DNA from: Chrysoperla carnea
Taxonomy: Eukaryota; Arthropoda; Insecta; Neuroptera; Chrysopidae
DNA length: 64,000 nucleotides
NCBI RefSeq assembly: GCF_905475395.1
Contig: NC_058337.1
Location: forward strand, 97,396,368 to 97,460,367
Direction of reading: 5' to 3'
Below are positions 1 through 11,309 of the stretch, piece by piece. Within the stretch, counting starts at the first letter, position 1. Each line of letters opens with the position of its first letter. The notes below the pieces were generated by a model. The model made no database searches. It saw only the letters and a list, made by a program, of their open reading frames with translations, and was not told where the DNA came from. The position numbers and the translations under genes are program-made.

Positions 1-290
1 AATTTTCAAAGTTTTCGTAAATGTAAACGTTATATGTTACGAAGTTTCGTAAGAGTGTTATTGACGAAATTATTATACCCTTCTCTGTACTGTAGCCTAT
101 TATTTATTTTAAAGCAAAATGTTTTCCGTTTTCCACATTGAAAATGTCCCAATTACCAAAGTTTTCGTAAATGTAAAATTTGTTGGTTACGAAGTTTCGT
201 AAGAGTGTTATTCACAAAACTTTACTCCTCTCTGTACTGTAGACTATTGTTTTTTTTTTTTAAAGCAAAAATGTTATTTGTTTAATTTCA
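1..290. repeat. Two-copy tandem repeat, unit about 150 bp
   Basis: Two consecutive units start at 1 and 151. Both contain CAAAGTTTTCGTAAATGTAAA, then GTTACGAAGTTTCGTAAGAGTGTTATT and a CTCTGTACTGTAG...CTATT tail followed by a T-run and AAAGCAAAATGTT. The left unit may extend beyond the window edge, so the array could be longer. No coding potential is seen. Confidence 0.8.
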
Positions 291-3200
291 AGTTAAAATA
301 ATTGATGTTACATTTTTTTTTTTTCAATATAAAATTTTCATGCAATTCTAAAAGAGAATTGTATTATATAAAAATTTCAATAATATTTACTTTACAAGTA
401 TTTACAAAGTATGTTACCAACAACTATTTTTATCAATACTAATCACGCAATAATTTGAATTTTTACATTATTGCAAACTTTTAAAATACATTTTAATTGA
501 ATAATAACATATTTTTATAAAATGAAAACCCGCATGATTCTTTGGAAAGCAGTAGTGTCCTGCTTGACACATAAATTTTTAAAGAACCGTATCTTTAATT
601 ATTTATACTCAGCTTAAGTAGAAAATGATAGTGTTTTTTTGCATACAGAATGTGTATGCAAAAAAGAACATCCCTCTTGTGTATTGTATTAGCTCTAAGA
701 TCCTATATAGCTCTAAGATTGAGTGACGTGTCAGTGTTTTAGCTTTGGGTTGTGATATATTTTCATTAAATACCGCTTGAAATAACAAGGAAATGGATGT
801 AAAGAATGAACAACAAAAGATATATATAGCTTCCTAATTAATATACAAAAATCCCAGGATCCAAAAATCTTTCTTTTACTTTTACGAAATATTGACCAAT
901 ATCTGTTGCTTATCTCGAGGTATTTAAAATAAATTTAAATCATCTTAAAAAACCCTACTCTGCTGAACAATAAGTCTTATTACAAAAACCGAAACCTGAA
1001 TATTTCGAAAAACTAATTTTCAGTTTTTTTTCACTCCATTTAATCGATAACTGGTATAGTATAATTCAAGAAAAGTTGGTATAGGGTTTTACTTTCTCGT
1101 AAGACTGTCAACATTTTAACATTTTTTAAAAAAATGTTCACTAAAATTTACACGGTAGAGTATGATCGAAACTTTACTATATGGTAGATAAAGACTTAAA
1201 GATTATTATAAAAAAATTATTACTCCTTTAATCTAATATTTTTTAATTAACATTGGCGGCGAAAGAGCTCCCTTAAATAATATTCAGAAATTAAGCTTTG
1301 AAAACAAAATGAATCTCTTCCATCTCTGCCTAATTGAGTAATCATTATTTCTTCTGTTATTTTCAGGTACGTTTCCTTTTCTCAAAAACATAATGTTCAT
1401 TGATTCGCAGTAAGTTTACAAATGTTTCTTCTGAATTATTAGTCATTGATAAGGTACATTATGGTGCAGCAATTGAGTGAAGCTGCTAGTTGCAATAAGA
1501 ACGGAGTAAAAAACCCATGGGTTGCCTATAGTATTTTACATAAAAAATGCATAAGTGATCTCTTTTTTTCCAAAGACAATTAATTTCCCAAACAATAGTA
1601 ATTTTTAGAGCGATAAATATCAACTTTGTATTTATAAAAGTACCAAAGATAATAAATAAAATATTTTAAATAAAGTGTATGTTTCCTATATAACCATGCA
1701 TAATTGATATTTTTATTGTAGTTAAAAATATAATAACCCAATAATACGTCCGCTAACCTTATTTATGCAAAATGATGCTTGTTTCCAAATGGCAGTTCTT
1801 CTACATTGCAACATATTTTGAAACTCATTTACTGTATAATTATTAGGGAAACTTCAAAATTATGTACCGAATCTGAAATGGAGCGTTTGTGCCCAATCTG
1901 GAACATGTATTTGGTTTTAGAAGCAATAAGGGAGGCAACCTTTAGATTGTGCGAATACATGAAGCAATAAAATATACTCGATTTATCACGCATGCAAGTA
2001 TCCATATACAAATGAATACTTTAATTTGTTACTTTATCTTTGCCTTAGCCAATTTCGGTACATAATACGAAGTATTCGAAAAAAACGTATCTCTTTCTTA
2101 TAGCTTTAGTGGAATATGTTCGATGTAAAATTTTTTGGAATAATTACAATTACCTGTTTTACCCATCTAGCTCCAAGTAGTACTCTTAAATCTTGGACTA
2201 TATAAGAGATGGTAGTAGAGGGAGTAGATTTCAAGTATTTTATTTTGTTTTCATTTTAATTTGTTCATAAAGCATCTATATTTACAAAATTCATACACTT
2301 ATTCCTGATATTTAAGATAATGTCAGGTATAATAAAAAATATAATACCTTTAAAGGTTACGTTGATAATTCATTTTATTATATTATTATACTCATATTGT
2401 TTAAGTTAACTTATTATAAACTTTTGTTGCTACATAAACGTTTAATAAGTAACTATTCTTGGAATACACTTTCTACAACAATCTCCAAATTTATTTTTGG
2501 CTACAACATACAAAATATACTGAGGAAACGAGAATTGGAACAAGACCCACAACGGACCACAGCGATGCATCAGATTTGTGGCTTCTTATCTCTTATTTAA
2601 CTATAGTATAGCCCAATTAAATAGAGTCAAAAATGGTCAATTTTGTCATTTTCTTTACTTCTTACTTTCTTATTCATAAAATATATAAATCTTTCTAAAT
2701 TCAAAGAGGAATTTTTAATGTCTGAAGGGGCAATGTATCTAATCTTCAAACAAAAAATAACACTCCTATTTTCGAGCGTATTTATATGTTTCTTTTCAGA
2801 TTCCAGGAAAAATATAATAAAAATTTTTTAATCGGCTGTATCAAATCAACATTTAGTCTCCTTTAAAACTGAATATAGATTATTGCCTGTGTAATATAAT
2901 GTATAGTTAGTTTTAGTTTCTAAGACAAGAAAATGAGCATTTTTTTTATCCGTAATAACATTTTGAAACATACGCCGTTTGAACATGCGATGTTTGCAAT
3001 ATGTTGAAATTTTGAGCACTATGGCCGGAAAAAATTTATTTGAAGAGAAAAATAAGTCTTTGAAAGACTTGAACAAACATGGTGCTTGTTATAAAAATTT
3101 GCATTCGTTAATTTTATGAAGTGTTGGGTCTCCTTTGATTAATCTTTAAAAATAGAAAATCTTCCAGCAACTTCCCTCCTCAAATTAATGAACATGCTGG

Positions 3201-5214
3201 GTCAAACTAGAAGTGTTCCAATGACCTCGGGTCGGTTACTGCGAGATTCAATAGGTATCTATATCCAAACAACTGAATATTTGAAAACGCTTTTCATATA
3301 ATTGGTGATAGACGCTATACATATAAAGGCCACAGTATAGTGAAGCCGCTGCGAAACCAGCTCAATATTTTAACACAATTCTAGAACAAATATTGGGCCA
3401 GCTGAAAGAAAGGCGAATATCGAACGGTGCAGACAATCGTTTCTCTCTCGCGCAGTGGTTGCCTCGCATCATTCTTCGCATCTTTTGACAGTTTTCGTGT
3501 TCATTATTTTTACTAACATGTTTCAAACATTTTATAACTTACCGCGCACGCGCATATTAGGTAAAAGCTACCTATTTGCATCTCACTCTTCTCGTGACTG
3601 TTCCTCTTACAGGCTGAACTGAACGGCTGCCATCTAGAATTATTACATATATGACTAAAGATAATCATCTATTATTCATATTCAATTTTGCAAAAAATAC
3701 ACGAGTGCTATCAACTTTTGCCAAAAGCCCATCAATCAGTCATTTCTTTGGCTAGTAATGATTATTTTCACAGTCAATTTATCGAAAATTATTAAATCAT
3801 TGAGTCTATAATTAAGCAAAAGTTAAATTAAACGAACAGTAGTATTAATTTCATTAACATTTGAACAGAATATAACTCTCAATAAATTTACTGTGCAACA
3901 TTTATAGTAATTAAATATAATTAAATATTTATTAAATAATAATTATTTGCATTCGAAATAAAAAATATAAAACTTTCATTTTTGTTTATGTGAAAACATA
4001 CATAAATTTATAATAAAACAATATAAAATAATTACTTTAGCTTCTTTCAAATAATTCACTATCACTACCGTATTTTTTTGTAATCACGTGTTTAAATGTA
4101 CAAATTAAAAATTATACATAACAAAATATCTTTATCAAATCTTAATATTAAGTATTCGTTGTGTGCGTAGTCATGGTAGGAACAATAAAATCGATGCCAG
4201 CGCTTCCAGTGAAAAATTTTGGCGTTAAAGGAGGCTGTTATGACTAATTTGCAATTCTTTACATGTTAATATTATAGAAAATTTCAAATTAAAATTATTG
4301 AAAAACACTAATTAATTAATCTTAATGCATTAAAAATTGTGAAAATAAGAAATCAAATTGCACAAATATTATTTTTCAAAAGTAAATTATCATAATTATT
4401 TATTTAAATTTGTGAGACAATAATATTAAATTTTTAATGTAAGTCATAAAGGCAATCCATACAATTATATATGCATCCATACAATTCTATAATTAAAGTA
4501 GTGTATCGTTACCATGGAAACGCCTTCAAAAAAACTCACGCACGGTGCGAATATGATAGTCGATAGGTAAACTAATAAATTTTAATGAAATAATTCTATA
4601 TCCCGAAAGGAGAGGACACCTTGTCACTAAAAGTAAATTCCTTTATTAACATGTTTTTAATAACTCGCTTTTTGTATGTCCGGGTGGAATTTTGTAATAG
4701 ATTTTAAACTAACTTCCCGATAACTTAGAGACTTTAAATATGGACCATAACTCAGAAGTGAATGGCAATGCATTCACAAAACCATAAAAAGCAGGAAATA
4801 AAAATAGTAAAATTTTTTATGTATCATGTATCTATAATGAACTAAAATGTTTTTCGATTCCAATCTTACAAGTATTTTAATAGCTATTTATTATTTTATA
4901 CTTTTTAGTCCGTTATAAAAACATAAAAGCCAAATCAATTAAAAATTTTTCGAAGAATTAGTTTCCAGCAATCGTTTGAATACTTTCATTTGGTCCTAAA
5001 TGCGTGTAATCCAAGTTTGCTCAATTCCAGGAGGTGTGCATAGTTTTAAGCAGCAAAATAAATGCGAAATTTGAGGAAAGTTTTCAGCTTTTTACAAATT
5101 ACAAAAAAACTATGCATCAAATAAAAAAAGTTCAGATAAATAAAGTTTCTAGCTGAAGTAATTTTTTTTTCTACTTCCTAGCTTCAAAATTGATCGAAAT
5201 ATACCTATTTTTAA
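291..5214. other. Non-coding stretch, no gene supported
   Basis: No open frame longer than about 76 codons and no exon-like block with matching splice sites was found. A less AT-rich patch with several CG dinucleotides (about 3340-3625, including CCGCGCACGCGCAT) stands out and could be a promoter or untranslated exon of the downstream kinase gene. The rest is simple AT-rich sequence. Confidence 0.5.
3340..3625. promoter_or_regulatory. Possible promoter or 5' untranslated exon (weak)
   Basis: This patch is richer in G, C and CG dinucleotides than its surroundings and contains CCGCGCACGCGCAT near 3542, similar to NRF-1-type sites. A donor-like TTAG|GTAAAAG follows. A short frame from ATG 3518 ends there in phase 1, which does not fit the phase-0 start of the first recognised kinase exon at 14678, so it is not a coding first exon in that model. 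Without transcript data this is only a suggestion. Confidence 0.2.
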
Positions 5215-5402
5215 ATGGTGAATTGTTTGCTCATTGTCATTGAGGATCCGAAATTGCTCGAACGTCGAACCACTAGGCAGTTGTCTAATCTGCCTAATGG
5301 TTATTATAGAATCAGTACTATATTAACCATTAGGCAGATTAGGGACCGCTTAGTGGTTAATCCGGCCCTTCTAACCAATGAGCAAAAGTTAATTTTTAAT
5401 AA
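5215..5402. mobile_element. Small foldback element (MITE-like)
   Basis: A nested inverted repeat. CTAATCTGCCTAATGGTTA near 5285 pairs with TAACCATTAGGCAGATTAG near 5323. Outside it, AACCACTAGGCAG pairs loosely with CGCTTAGTGGTT, and TTTGCTCATTG at the left end pairs with CAATGAGCAAA at the right end. The whole interval folds on itself with about 20 bases of loop. A 65-codon open frame across it is a by-product of the symmetry. Confidence 0.65.
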
Positions 5403-6120
5403 ACCTCGTTAGTACAGGTCAACGTCAGAGTACTGATTCTCTACAAGTTTTTTGCTCTACAAATTTTTGTTTAAAACTGTTTTTTGTAAATCCTTTTTTT
5501 CGAGTTACAACTCAGCTTCAAGTTAAATGAAATACACAGCCAACCGATTCGCATTTTCTCAAGATTTTTCTTCCTTACTATTCATCAGGTGTAGGGGATC
5601 ACCAGAAAGTATTCGCTGAACACGCACACTTTTGCTAAGACTTCTATGAAAGTAATGTTTTTCTAAATGATTTTTACAGTATTTCAAAAGAATAATACAA
5701 GGAATACAAGAAAGAAAAAAGATAATAACAATTATTTTTCAATTTATTTTAAGCTTATACATCAGAATCGATAGAGTAACAGGAAAAAGAAAAACTTTAA
5801 TAAATTTTATAAAAAAAAAGAGAGCATCTGGTTATTGTCTTGATCAGCTAAATACAGATGATGATGTTGCGAGATGTATGAAGAAAAAGAAATTAAAAAG
5901 GTTTATGCGGTGTAAAATCTTTCCGAAAAAAAAAATGAACCCAATTATAAAAAGAAAGTGGAAGACAAATCTATCGTTTATTATATATACTAAATATGCC
6001 ATAGAAATACACTGAATGTGTAATGAATCATTGGGTAATCAGATTCAAACATTCTAAGACTAAGATTCAATTTGTCGAGAAAAAAAATTTGATTCAAATT
6101 TTATGATTTTTATTATCGGA

Positions 6121-6412
6121 ATGTATAAGTATTAATTTCTTATTACTAGCTTGATAACCGCCCAGGTTTAACAGTAAAGACTGGTAAAGATCATTGTTTG
6201 ATAGTCTACAGCTCATTTACTCTCACTTATTCCCCTTCCATAACACTCAAAACAAGGATAGGGATGGTTTTATACATGCAAAAGTATATGTACAGTTTTC
6301 AATTTTTTTTAAATGTAAAGTAGTCATATTTCATTGAGTATATCAGAAAAGATGGCCATGAGTTGTATTTAGTTACCATTTTTACAGGATTTATGATTCA
6401 AAATGATGCTGA
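6121..6412. repeat. Dispersed repeat, copy A
   Basis: About 290 bp that matches 9528-9820 along its whole length, with scattered substitutions and small gaps. Shared landmarks are TAGCTTGATAACCGCC, TTCCATAACACTCAAAA, GTACAGTTTTCAA, TCATTGAGTA.ATCAGAAAAGATGG and CATTTTTACAGGATTTATG. No clear target duplication is visible around this copy. There is no open frame. Confidence 0.8.
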
Positions 6413-8084
6413 TAGATTAATTTTTTAAAATCTTAATTTAATTTAATTTTAATATATCTTTATCAATTATAGCTCATGTGTTATTCCTGATGTATGAGCT
6501 ATTTCTGTTGCGTGGTTTAGAAGGGGTTAGCGGTTAAACAGACAGACAGACCAGACATGGACACACTTTTGGACTATGTATAGTCAATCAAAATATTAGA
6601 TTACAGAACAAATATGTACGTGTTCCTTTTTTTTCTCAAGGAATGTTTTCGGTACGTGTTCCTGAGTGACGCGTCTTTCTCGTCAGATATTAGTAAATAA
6701 AAATTGCATTCATCTCTTAACTCCTCAATTTTTAATATTCACAGTCCACTTTTTTATATAATCATAATCGAATAAATACAACATAAAAGAGTTCGTTTTC
6801 TGATACTGAGTTTTGAGGTAAAAGTATATGTAACTGCAATCGATTATATCCAAATGGCAAAGTTTTTTAAAATAACGTGGAACCTAATTTGTATTAACAC
6901 GTTCTGTACGTTTTTTTTTTTATATAAAATAATAGTAACCATGTAATAATAATTGTGAATACAAAATGAATTGAATGGATAAAAAGAAAAGTATTATAAT
7001 AGTAATAAAATACAATTTCTTGCATCATTACATTGTTCACGATTTTATCGCGAAATCGAATCCTTATACTTACTTAGTATATATTGAATACCACCAATAT
7101 GGGGTATCCGAAGCTATTAAAATTTTAAGAAGAACGTTCTCTTGCAGGTTTTGGGTCCGATGCAGGTTAACCGAATAGGTCTCAGTTGAAAAATAGGAAG
7201 GTTCAGTTTTTAAAATTTTTATATTACTGAAATAAAGGATCTTAATACTAGATATTATTGATTTATAAATAATGTGAAAATTACCTTTTTTTTAATTTTG
7301 ACGAATTCAATTTTAAAAAAGATCTTTTGATGCGTTTTCTTCTTTTTGGTCCCCGCATTTTGACCGTACTCACAGTGTGATGAATCACATTTTTCATGAG
7401 ACTTAACAGAAATTAGAACTTTAACTCAGACTACTACAAATTGACAAATAGGGCTGATTCTTATTTTACTTAGAGTCAGAGATGGTTGGAGATATGGAAA
7501 AAAAACTATTAGAAAATGTTGCTTAGAATATTTTTTATCTACATTTACCGACCTTCATGAAAAAATTCGTATTTTTAATTTTTTCATTATTACGAAAATG
7601 CAGGTTTTGGCAAAATACTGTAAATTTTCCAGTAACCGGCCTAAACCGTATTTTAAAACACTATCATACCATGTATATATGAAATATATCAAGTTGTACT
7701 AAGTTTAGTTCCAAGTTTGTAACGCTTAAAAATATTGATGCTATGAACAAAATTTTAGTATAGGTGTTCATAAAATCACCTAATTAGTCCATTTTCAGTT
7801 GTCTGTCTGTCTATCCGTCTGTGAACACGCTAACTTAAGAAGGTAAAGAGATTTCAAGCTGTAATTTTTATAACGTGCTTAGGACGTAAGAAGTGAAGTT
7901 GAGTTCGTAAATGAGCAACATAGGTCAAGGGCTTGGGACTGTAGGACTCATCTTGTAAATCATTAGAGATAGACCAAAAATTGAATGTAGAAAATGTTTC
8001 TTATAAAAAAATAAACAATTTATTTGAAACATTTTTTCGGAAATATCACTGTTTACCCGTGAAAGCGGAAATTAGTTTGGAAAT

Positions 8085-8262
8085 TTATATAGTATGTATT
8101 ATATGGGTATATCACTCATGTGTGTGTGACACATTAGTCGTTTATATATATACGACTGTGGGCTATCTAAGAGTGTCTCTGTTTACTTACTTACACGACA
8201 TTAAAAAACAAACAATTGCGTAATCAACATTATCTATACATGGTATTTCGACAATTAACTTA
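8085..8262. repeat. Dispersed repeat, copy A of a second family
   Basis: The 42 bases at 8221-8262 match 62634-62675 at 39 of 42 positions (core CTATACATGGTATTTC). Looser similarity extends upstream through TATAGTATGTAT and GGTATATCA. The two copies lie 54 kb apart, so this is a genomic repeat, probably the end of a transposable element whose class I cannot name. Confidence 0.6.
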
Positions 8263-8397
8263 TTTTTAGTGTTAACTAATAAAAATTATTAAAACAATTG
8301 GCACACCGCACAATGAACTTTTAAATAATCATATACCTACCTAGCTATATGTTTTATTATTCTCTAAAACATATTAAAATGATGTATAAACATGAAC

Positions 8398-8423
8398 ATG
8401 TATGTATGTATGTATGTATGTAG
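8398..8423. repeat. Microsatellite (ATGT)n
   Basis: A short run of ATGT units following CATGAACATGT, ending at GTAGGTAG. Simple sequence with no other feature. Confidence 0.85.
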
Positions 8424-8672
8424 GTAGTATATGGGTATTGAAATCACGCTATAATTTTTAATAACAGACAACATCAACATTTCGTGATAACTAAGTTTTT
8501 TTCTAAATAATAATTGAAAGTGTTCTTGTATATTATTTGATTGTAAATATTGTTTTCAACAATGATAAAGTGTGAACAATGTGTTTACATTTAGGTAGGG
8601 TCTTCTATACTATAGGTAAAGCTTTAGTGATATTTGAAATACAATTTTAATTTGAAATGTGTTCTTTATCTA

Positions 8673-9107
8673 CAGGGTGGTCCATTTTAATCTATGCATC
8701 TGAATATCTCGCCAGAGGCGCCACCTATTAAACAATAACCTCAAAAAAGTTTATAGTTTGACAGGGAAGAAAAATTTGACAGGGACACCATGTTCTGACA
8801 TCAGATTGGATCTAGTTCTTCGGGCTACACTAAAATATAATATTTTTGCAAGTACGTCTAAATTACTCGATTAACGCTTTCCGTAAGCATAGTTACTTAA
8901 CTTTTTACAATGAGCGTATTTTGGATTTTCTATTTTAAAAAAAATGACTTGCTTATACCTTGTAATAAAAAACTAAATACTGTACTAGTGTAATACTGTA
9001 TTTTTAATCTCATTTAAATACAGTACCTGTTTTTGCGTTTTTTTATTTTCCACTTCAATTTCGAAATATTAAGGTGGAATTAAAAAATAAATCATCCTGT
9101 ATCCTAT
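8673..9107. mobile_element. MITE, diverged relative of the 10016-10484 element
   Basis: The left end reads TACAGGGTGGTCCATTTTAATC. The right end, read in reverse, is TACAGGATGATTTATTTT, a short imperfect terminal inverted repeat. Inside the left half, CATGTTCTGACATCAGAT and CTAGTTCTTCGGG match the arms of the foldback element at 10016-10484. The copy has lost most of its arm symmetry, so it is probably older. No open frame. Confidence 0.6.
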
Positions 9108-9510
9108 ATAATCGTGCTGAAATTCATAACTGATAACTTTTCCTCAACAAAACCATCATATAGAAATAAGTTATAATACCTGCAAATTCCAAATGAATAA
9201 TTTTGTTTACACATCACTCATCAGTCACTTCAAAACATATTATTTGAGTAATCTATATTGTGTGCCCATTCGTACACGCTGCTCAAATATTACATAAATG
9301 TTACTGTTTTGAAAATTATATGGCCCAAGTTTATTAAATTTGTACGAAATCAAACAGTGGAATTTTTATTATTTTAATAAAGTATTCGAATATTATTGGC
9401 CTACAAGGATCACGCTCATTGGCCAAAAAGTAGTCACCTGATCGAAGCTGTTTGGCTGACGTCACAATTTGCAAGATACCTGGAGCCATAGACAAACCTT
9501 AATATGACGA

Positions 9511-9837
9511 TTCAATCATATGTGGAGATATAAGTATTTATTTCCTATGATTAGCTTGATAACCGCCTGCTTCGCTGGGTTGAAAAGTCAAGGCTAGTGA
9601 AGACCACTGTGTTATATAGCCTTCACCTTCCTTACTCTCACTTACCCCAATTCCATAACACTCAAAATAGATAAAGGGATTGTTTTACAAAAGTATGTGT
9701 ACAGTTTTCAACTTTTTTTTAAATATAAAACAATCATAATTCATTGAGTACATCAGAAAAGATGGTCACGAATTGTATTTCGTTTACCATTTTTACAGGA
9801 TTTATGGTTCTAAATGATGCTTCAATCATATGTGGAG
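9511..9837. mobile_element. Retroposon-like insertion with 17-bp target duplication (copy B)
   Basis: The insert 9528-9820 (293 bp) is flanked by identical 17-bp direct repeats, TTCAATCATATGTGGAG, at 9511-9527 and 9821-9837. The insert matches the repeat at 6121-6412 end to end. Exact flanking duplications of this length are typical of insertion by target-primed reverse transcription (SINE, LINE or Penelope type). It has no poly(A) tail, no tRNA-like head that I recognise and no open frame of its own, so the class is open. Confidence 0.75.
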
Positions 9838-10015
9838 TGGAAATGAGTGACACTAGCGTATCTCTTGAGGGTTACACGAACTATTTAGAAGTTAATAACA
9901 TCATCTTTTTTGACTGTTCCATGAATACCTTACCTAGCCGAGCTGTTATAATATCGGCTTCTTGTTTTGAAGATAGGTGGGTCAAATCAGATCAGATAGG
10001 TGAATTTACATAGAG

Positions 10016-10484
10016 TATACAGGGGTGGGTCATTTTTATCTTTAATTGTTAATACCACGTTTTGTCCAATCAAAAAATAACTTTATCCAAAGTTGCTGAG
10101 TTTAATAGGGGGAGGGGATCATATTCTGACATCATATTGAACATAGTTCTTCGGGTTTCTTTAAAAGCCAACTTAGATCCTAAACGGTAATAGATAGAAT
10201 AACACATTAAATTAGAAAGTTGATAATTTTCGAAAGAATGGTTTAGGTAAATACTATTAGTTTTTTTATGGGGATCAACTTTCTAATTTAAAGTGTTATT
10301 CTATCTCTTACCGTTTAGGATCTAAATTGGCTACTAAAGAAACCCGAAGAACTAGGTCCGATCTGATGTCAGAACATGATGTCCCCCCATCAAACTCTAC
10401 AACTTTTGTGTAAGTTATTTTTTGATTGGTTAACTATAAAACGAGCTATGAATCATTATAGATTAAAATGACCCATCCTGTATA
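10016..10484. mobile_element. Foldback MITE with arms of about 210 bp
   Basis: The left end TATACAGGGGTGGGTCATTTTTATC is mirrored at the right end by GATTAAAATGACCCATCCTGTATA. The arms pair over nearly their whole length: GTTCTTCGGGTTTCTTTA with TAAAGAAACCCGAAGAAC, and TAGATCCTAAACGGTAA with TTACCGTTTAGGATCTA. They are separated by a loop of about 45 bp. TA lies at both ends, compatible with a TA target. It has no transposase and is non-autonomous. Confidence 0.85.
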
Positions 10485-10806
10485 TAGTAAAATGTGTGTT
10501 TTTTGTGACACAGAGATACCATAGTTTTTGATGCATCGTGTAAAGTTAAAAATCTTTGTATGCTTATCAAATAATTAAATGAATATTGAAAATCTAAACA
10601 ATAATTCAAATGAAATATTTCCTTATCACATATGATGGTTGTACGACCCTAGTGATCCAAGTATCATTTTTGTTAAAATTAATATTCTGACCTGTGGGTA
10701 CAAAAACATAATTATTCCATGCCAAACTTATTACTCTGAGAAAATTTAAAATCGAATATTAATTAATAAAAACTATTAATACGTCTTTTTTCGAATATTC
10801 CAAAAA

Positions 10807-11309
10807 TAGACACTTCCAAAAAAATTGTCTTTTCCGTTTTTTTTTTTTTGTATTAAAAGTTAGTTTGAGTCCAAAAAATGACATCTAAGCTATCGAAACA
10901 AGGTAATATAAACATCTTTTATCAATGGTTTTGAATCCAAAGACTTTATATATATAGAGAACGTGAGAATCTGCTAGTCTCTAAGTGGATGCGATATGAT
11001 GAATGAGAGAGAAGACTGCCAAGGAGTTCCCCTGTGTCCCTGTCATACTCATATATCATAATCATATGAGGCAAAGATTTCTCTCTCATTCATTATATCG
11101 CAAATTTTGGGCCCTGGCGTTCTCCAGTTGTATCATTGCGTCATGTATCATGGCACACGATTCTGAAATGTTTTAATGTCGCAATTTTTTTAAGCGAGTT
11201 TATTTATTGCAAAACACTTTTAAATGTTGTTATTATAAGAATCATATTTTTGGTCCCTACAATCGATTCAACGTGTTTTGGTACATCGAAAATTTATTGG
11301 AAGTGTCTA
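10807..11309. mobile_element. MITE-like element with TAGACACTTCCAA ends
   Basis: The ends are inverted repeats: TAGACACTTCCAA at 10807 and TTGGAAGTGTCTA ending at 11309. A second inverted pair lies inside: GCGATATGATGAATGAGAGAG near 10991 with CTCTCTCATTCATTATATCGC ending at 11103. It is about 503 bp long, with TA at both outer edges and no coding capacity. Confidence 0.6.

Noticed and set aside
3518-3559. ATG with a short frame to a donor as first exon of the kinase
   Set aside because: It would end in phase 1, while the exon at 14678 needs phase 0.
9744-10013. 89-codon open frame (plus strand)
   Set aside because: It starts inside the retroposon-like insertion, crosses the 17-bp target duplication and stops just before the next MITE, so it is a chance frame.
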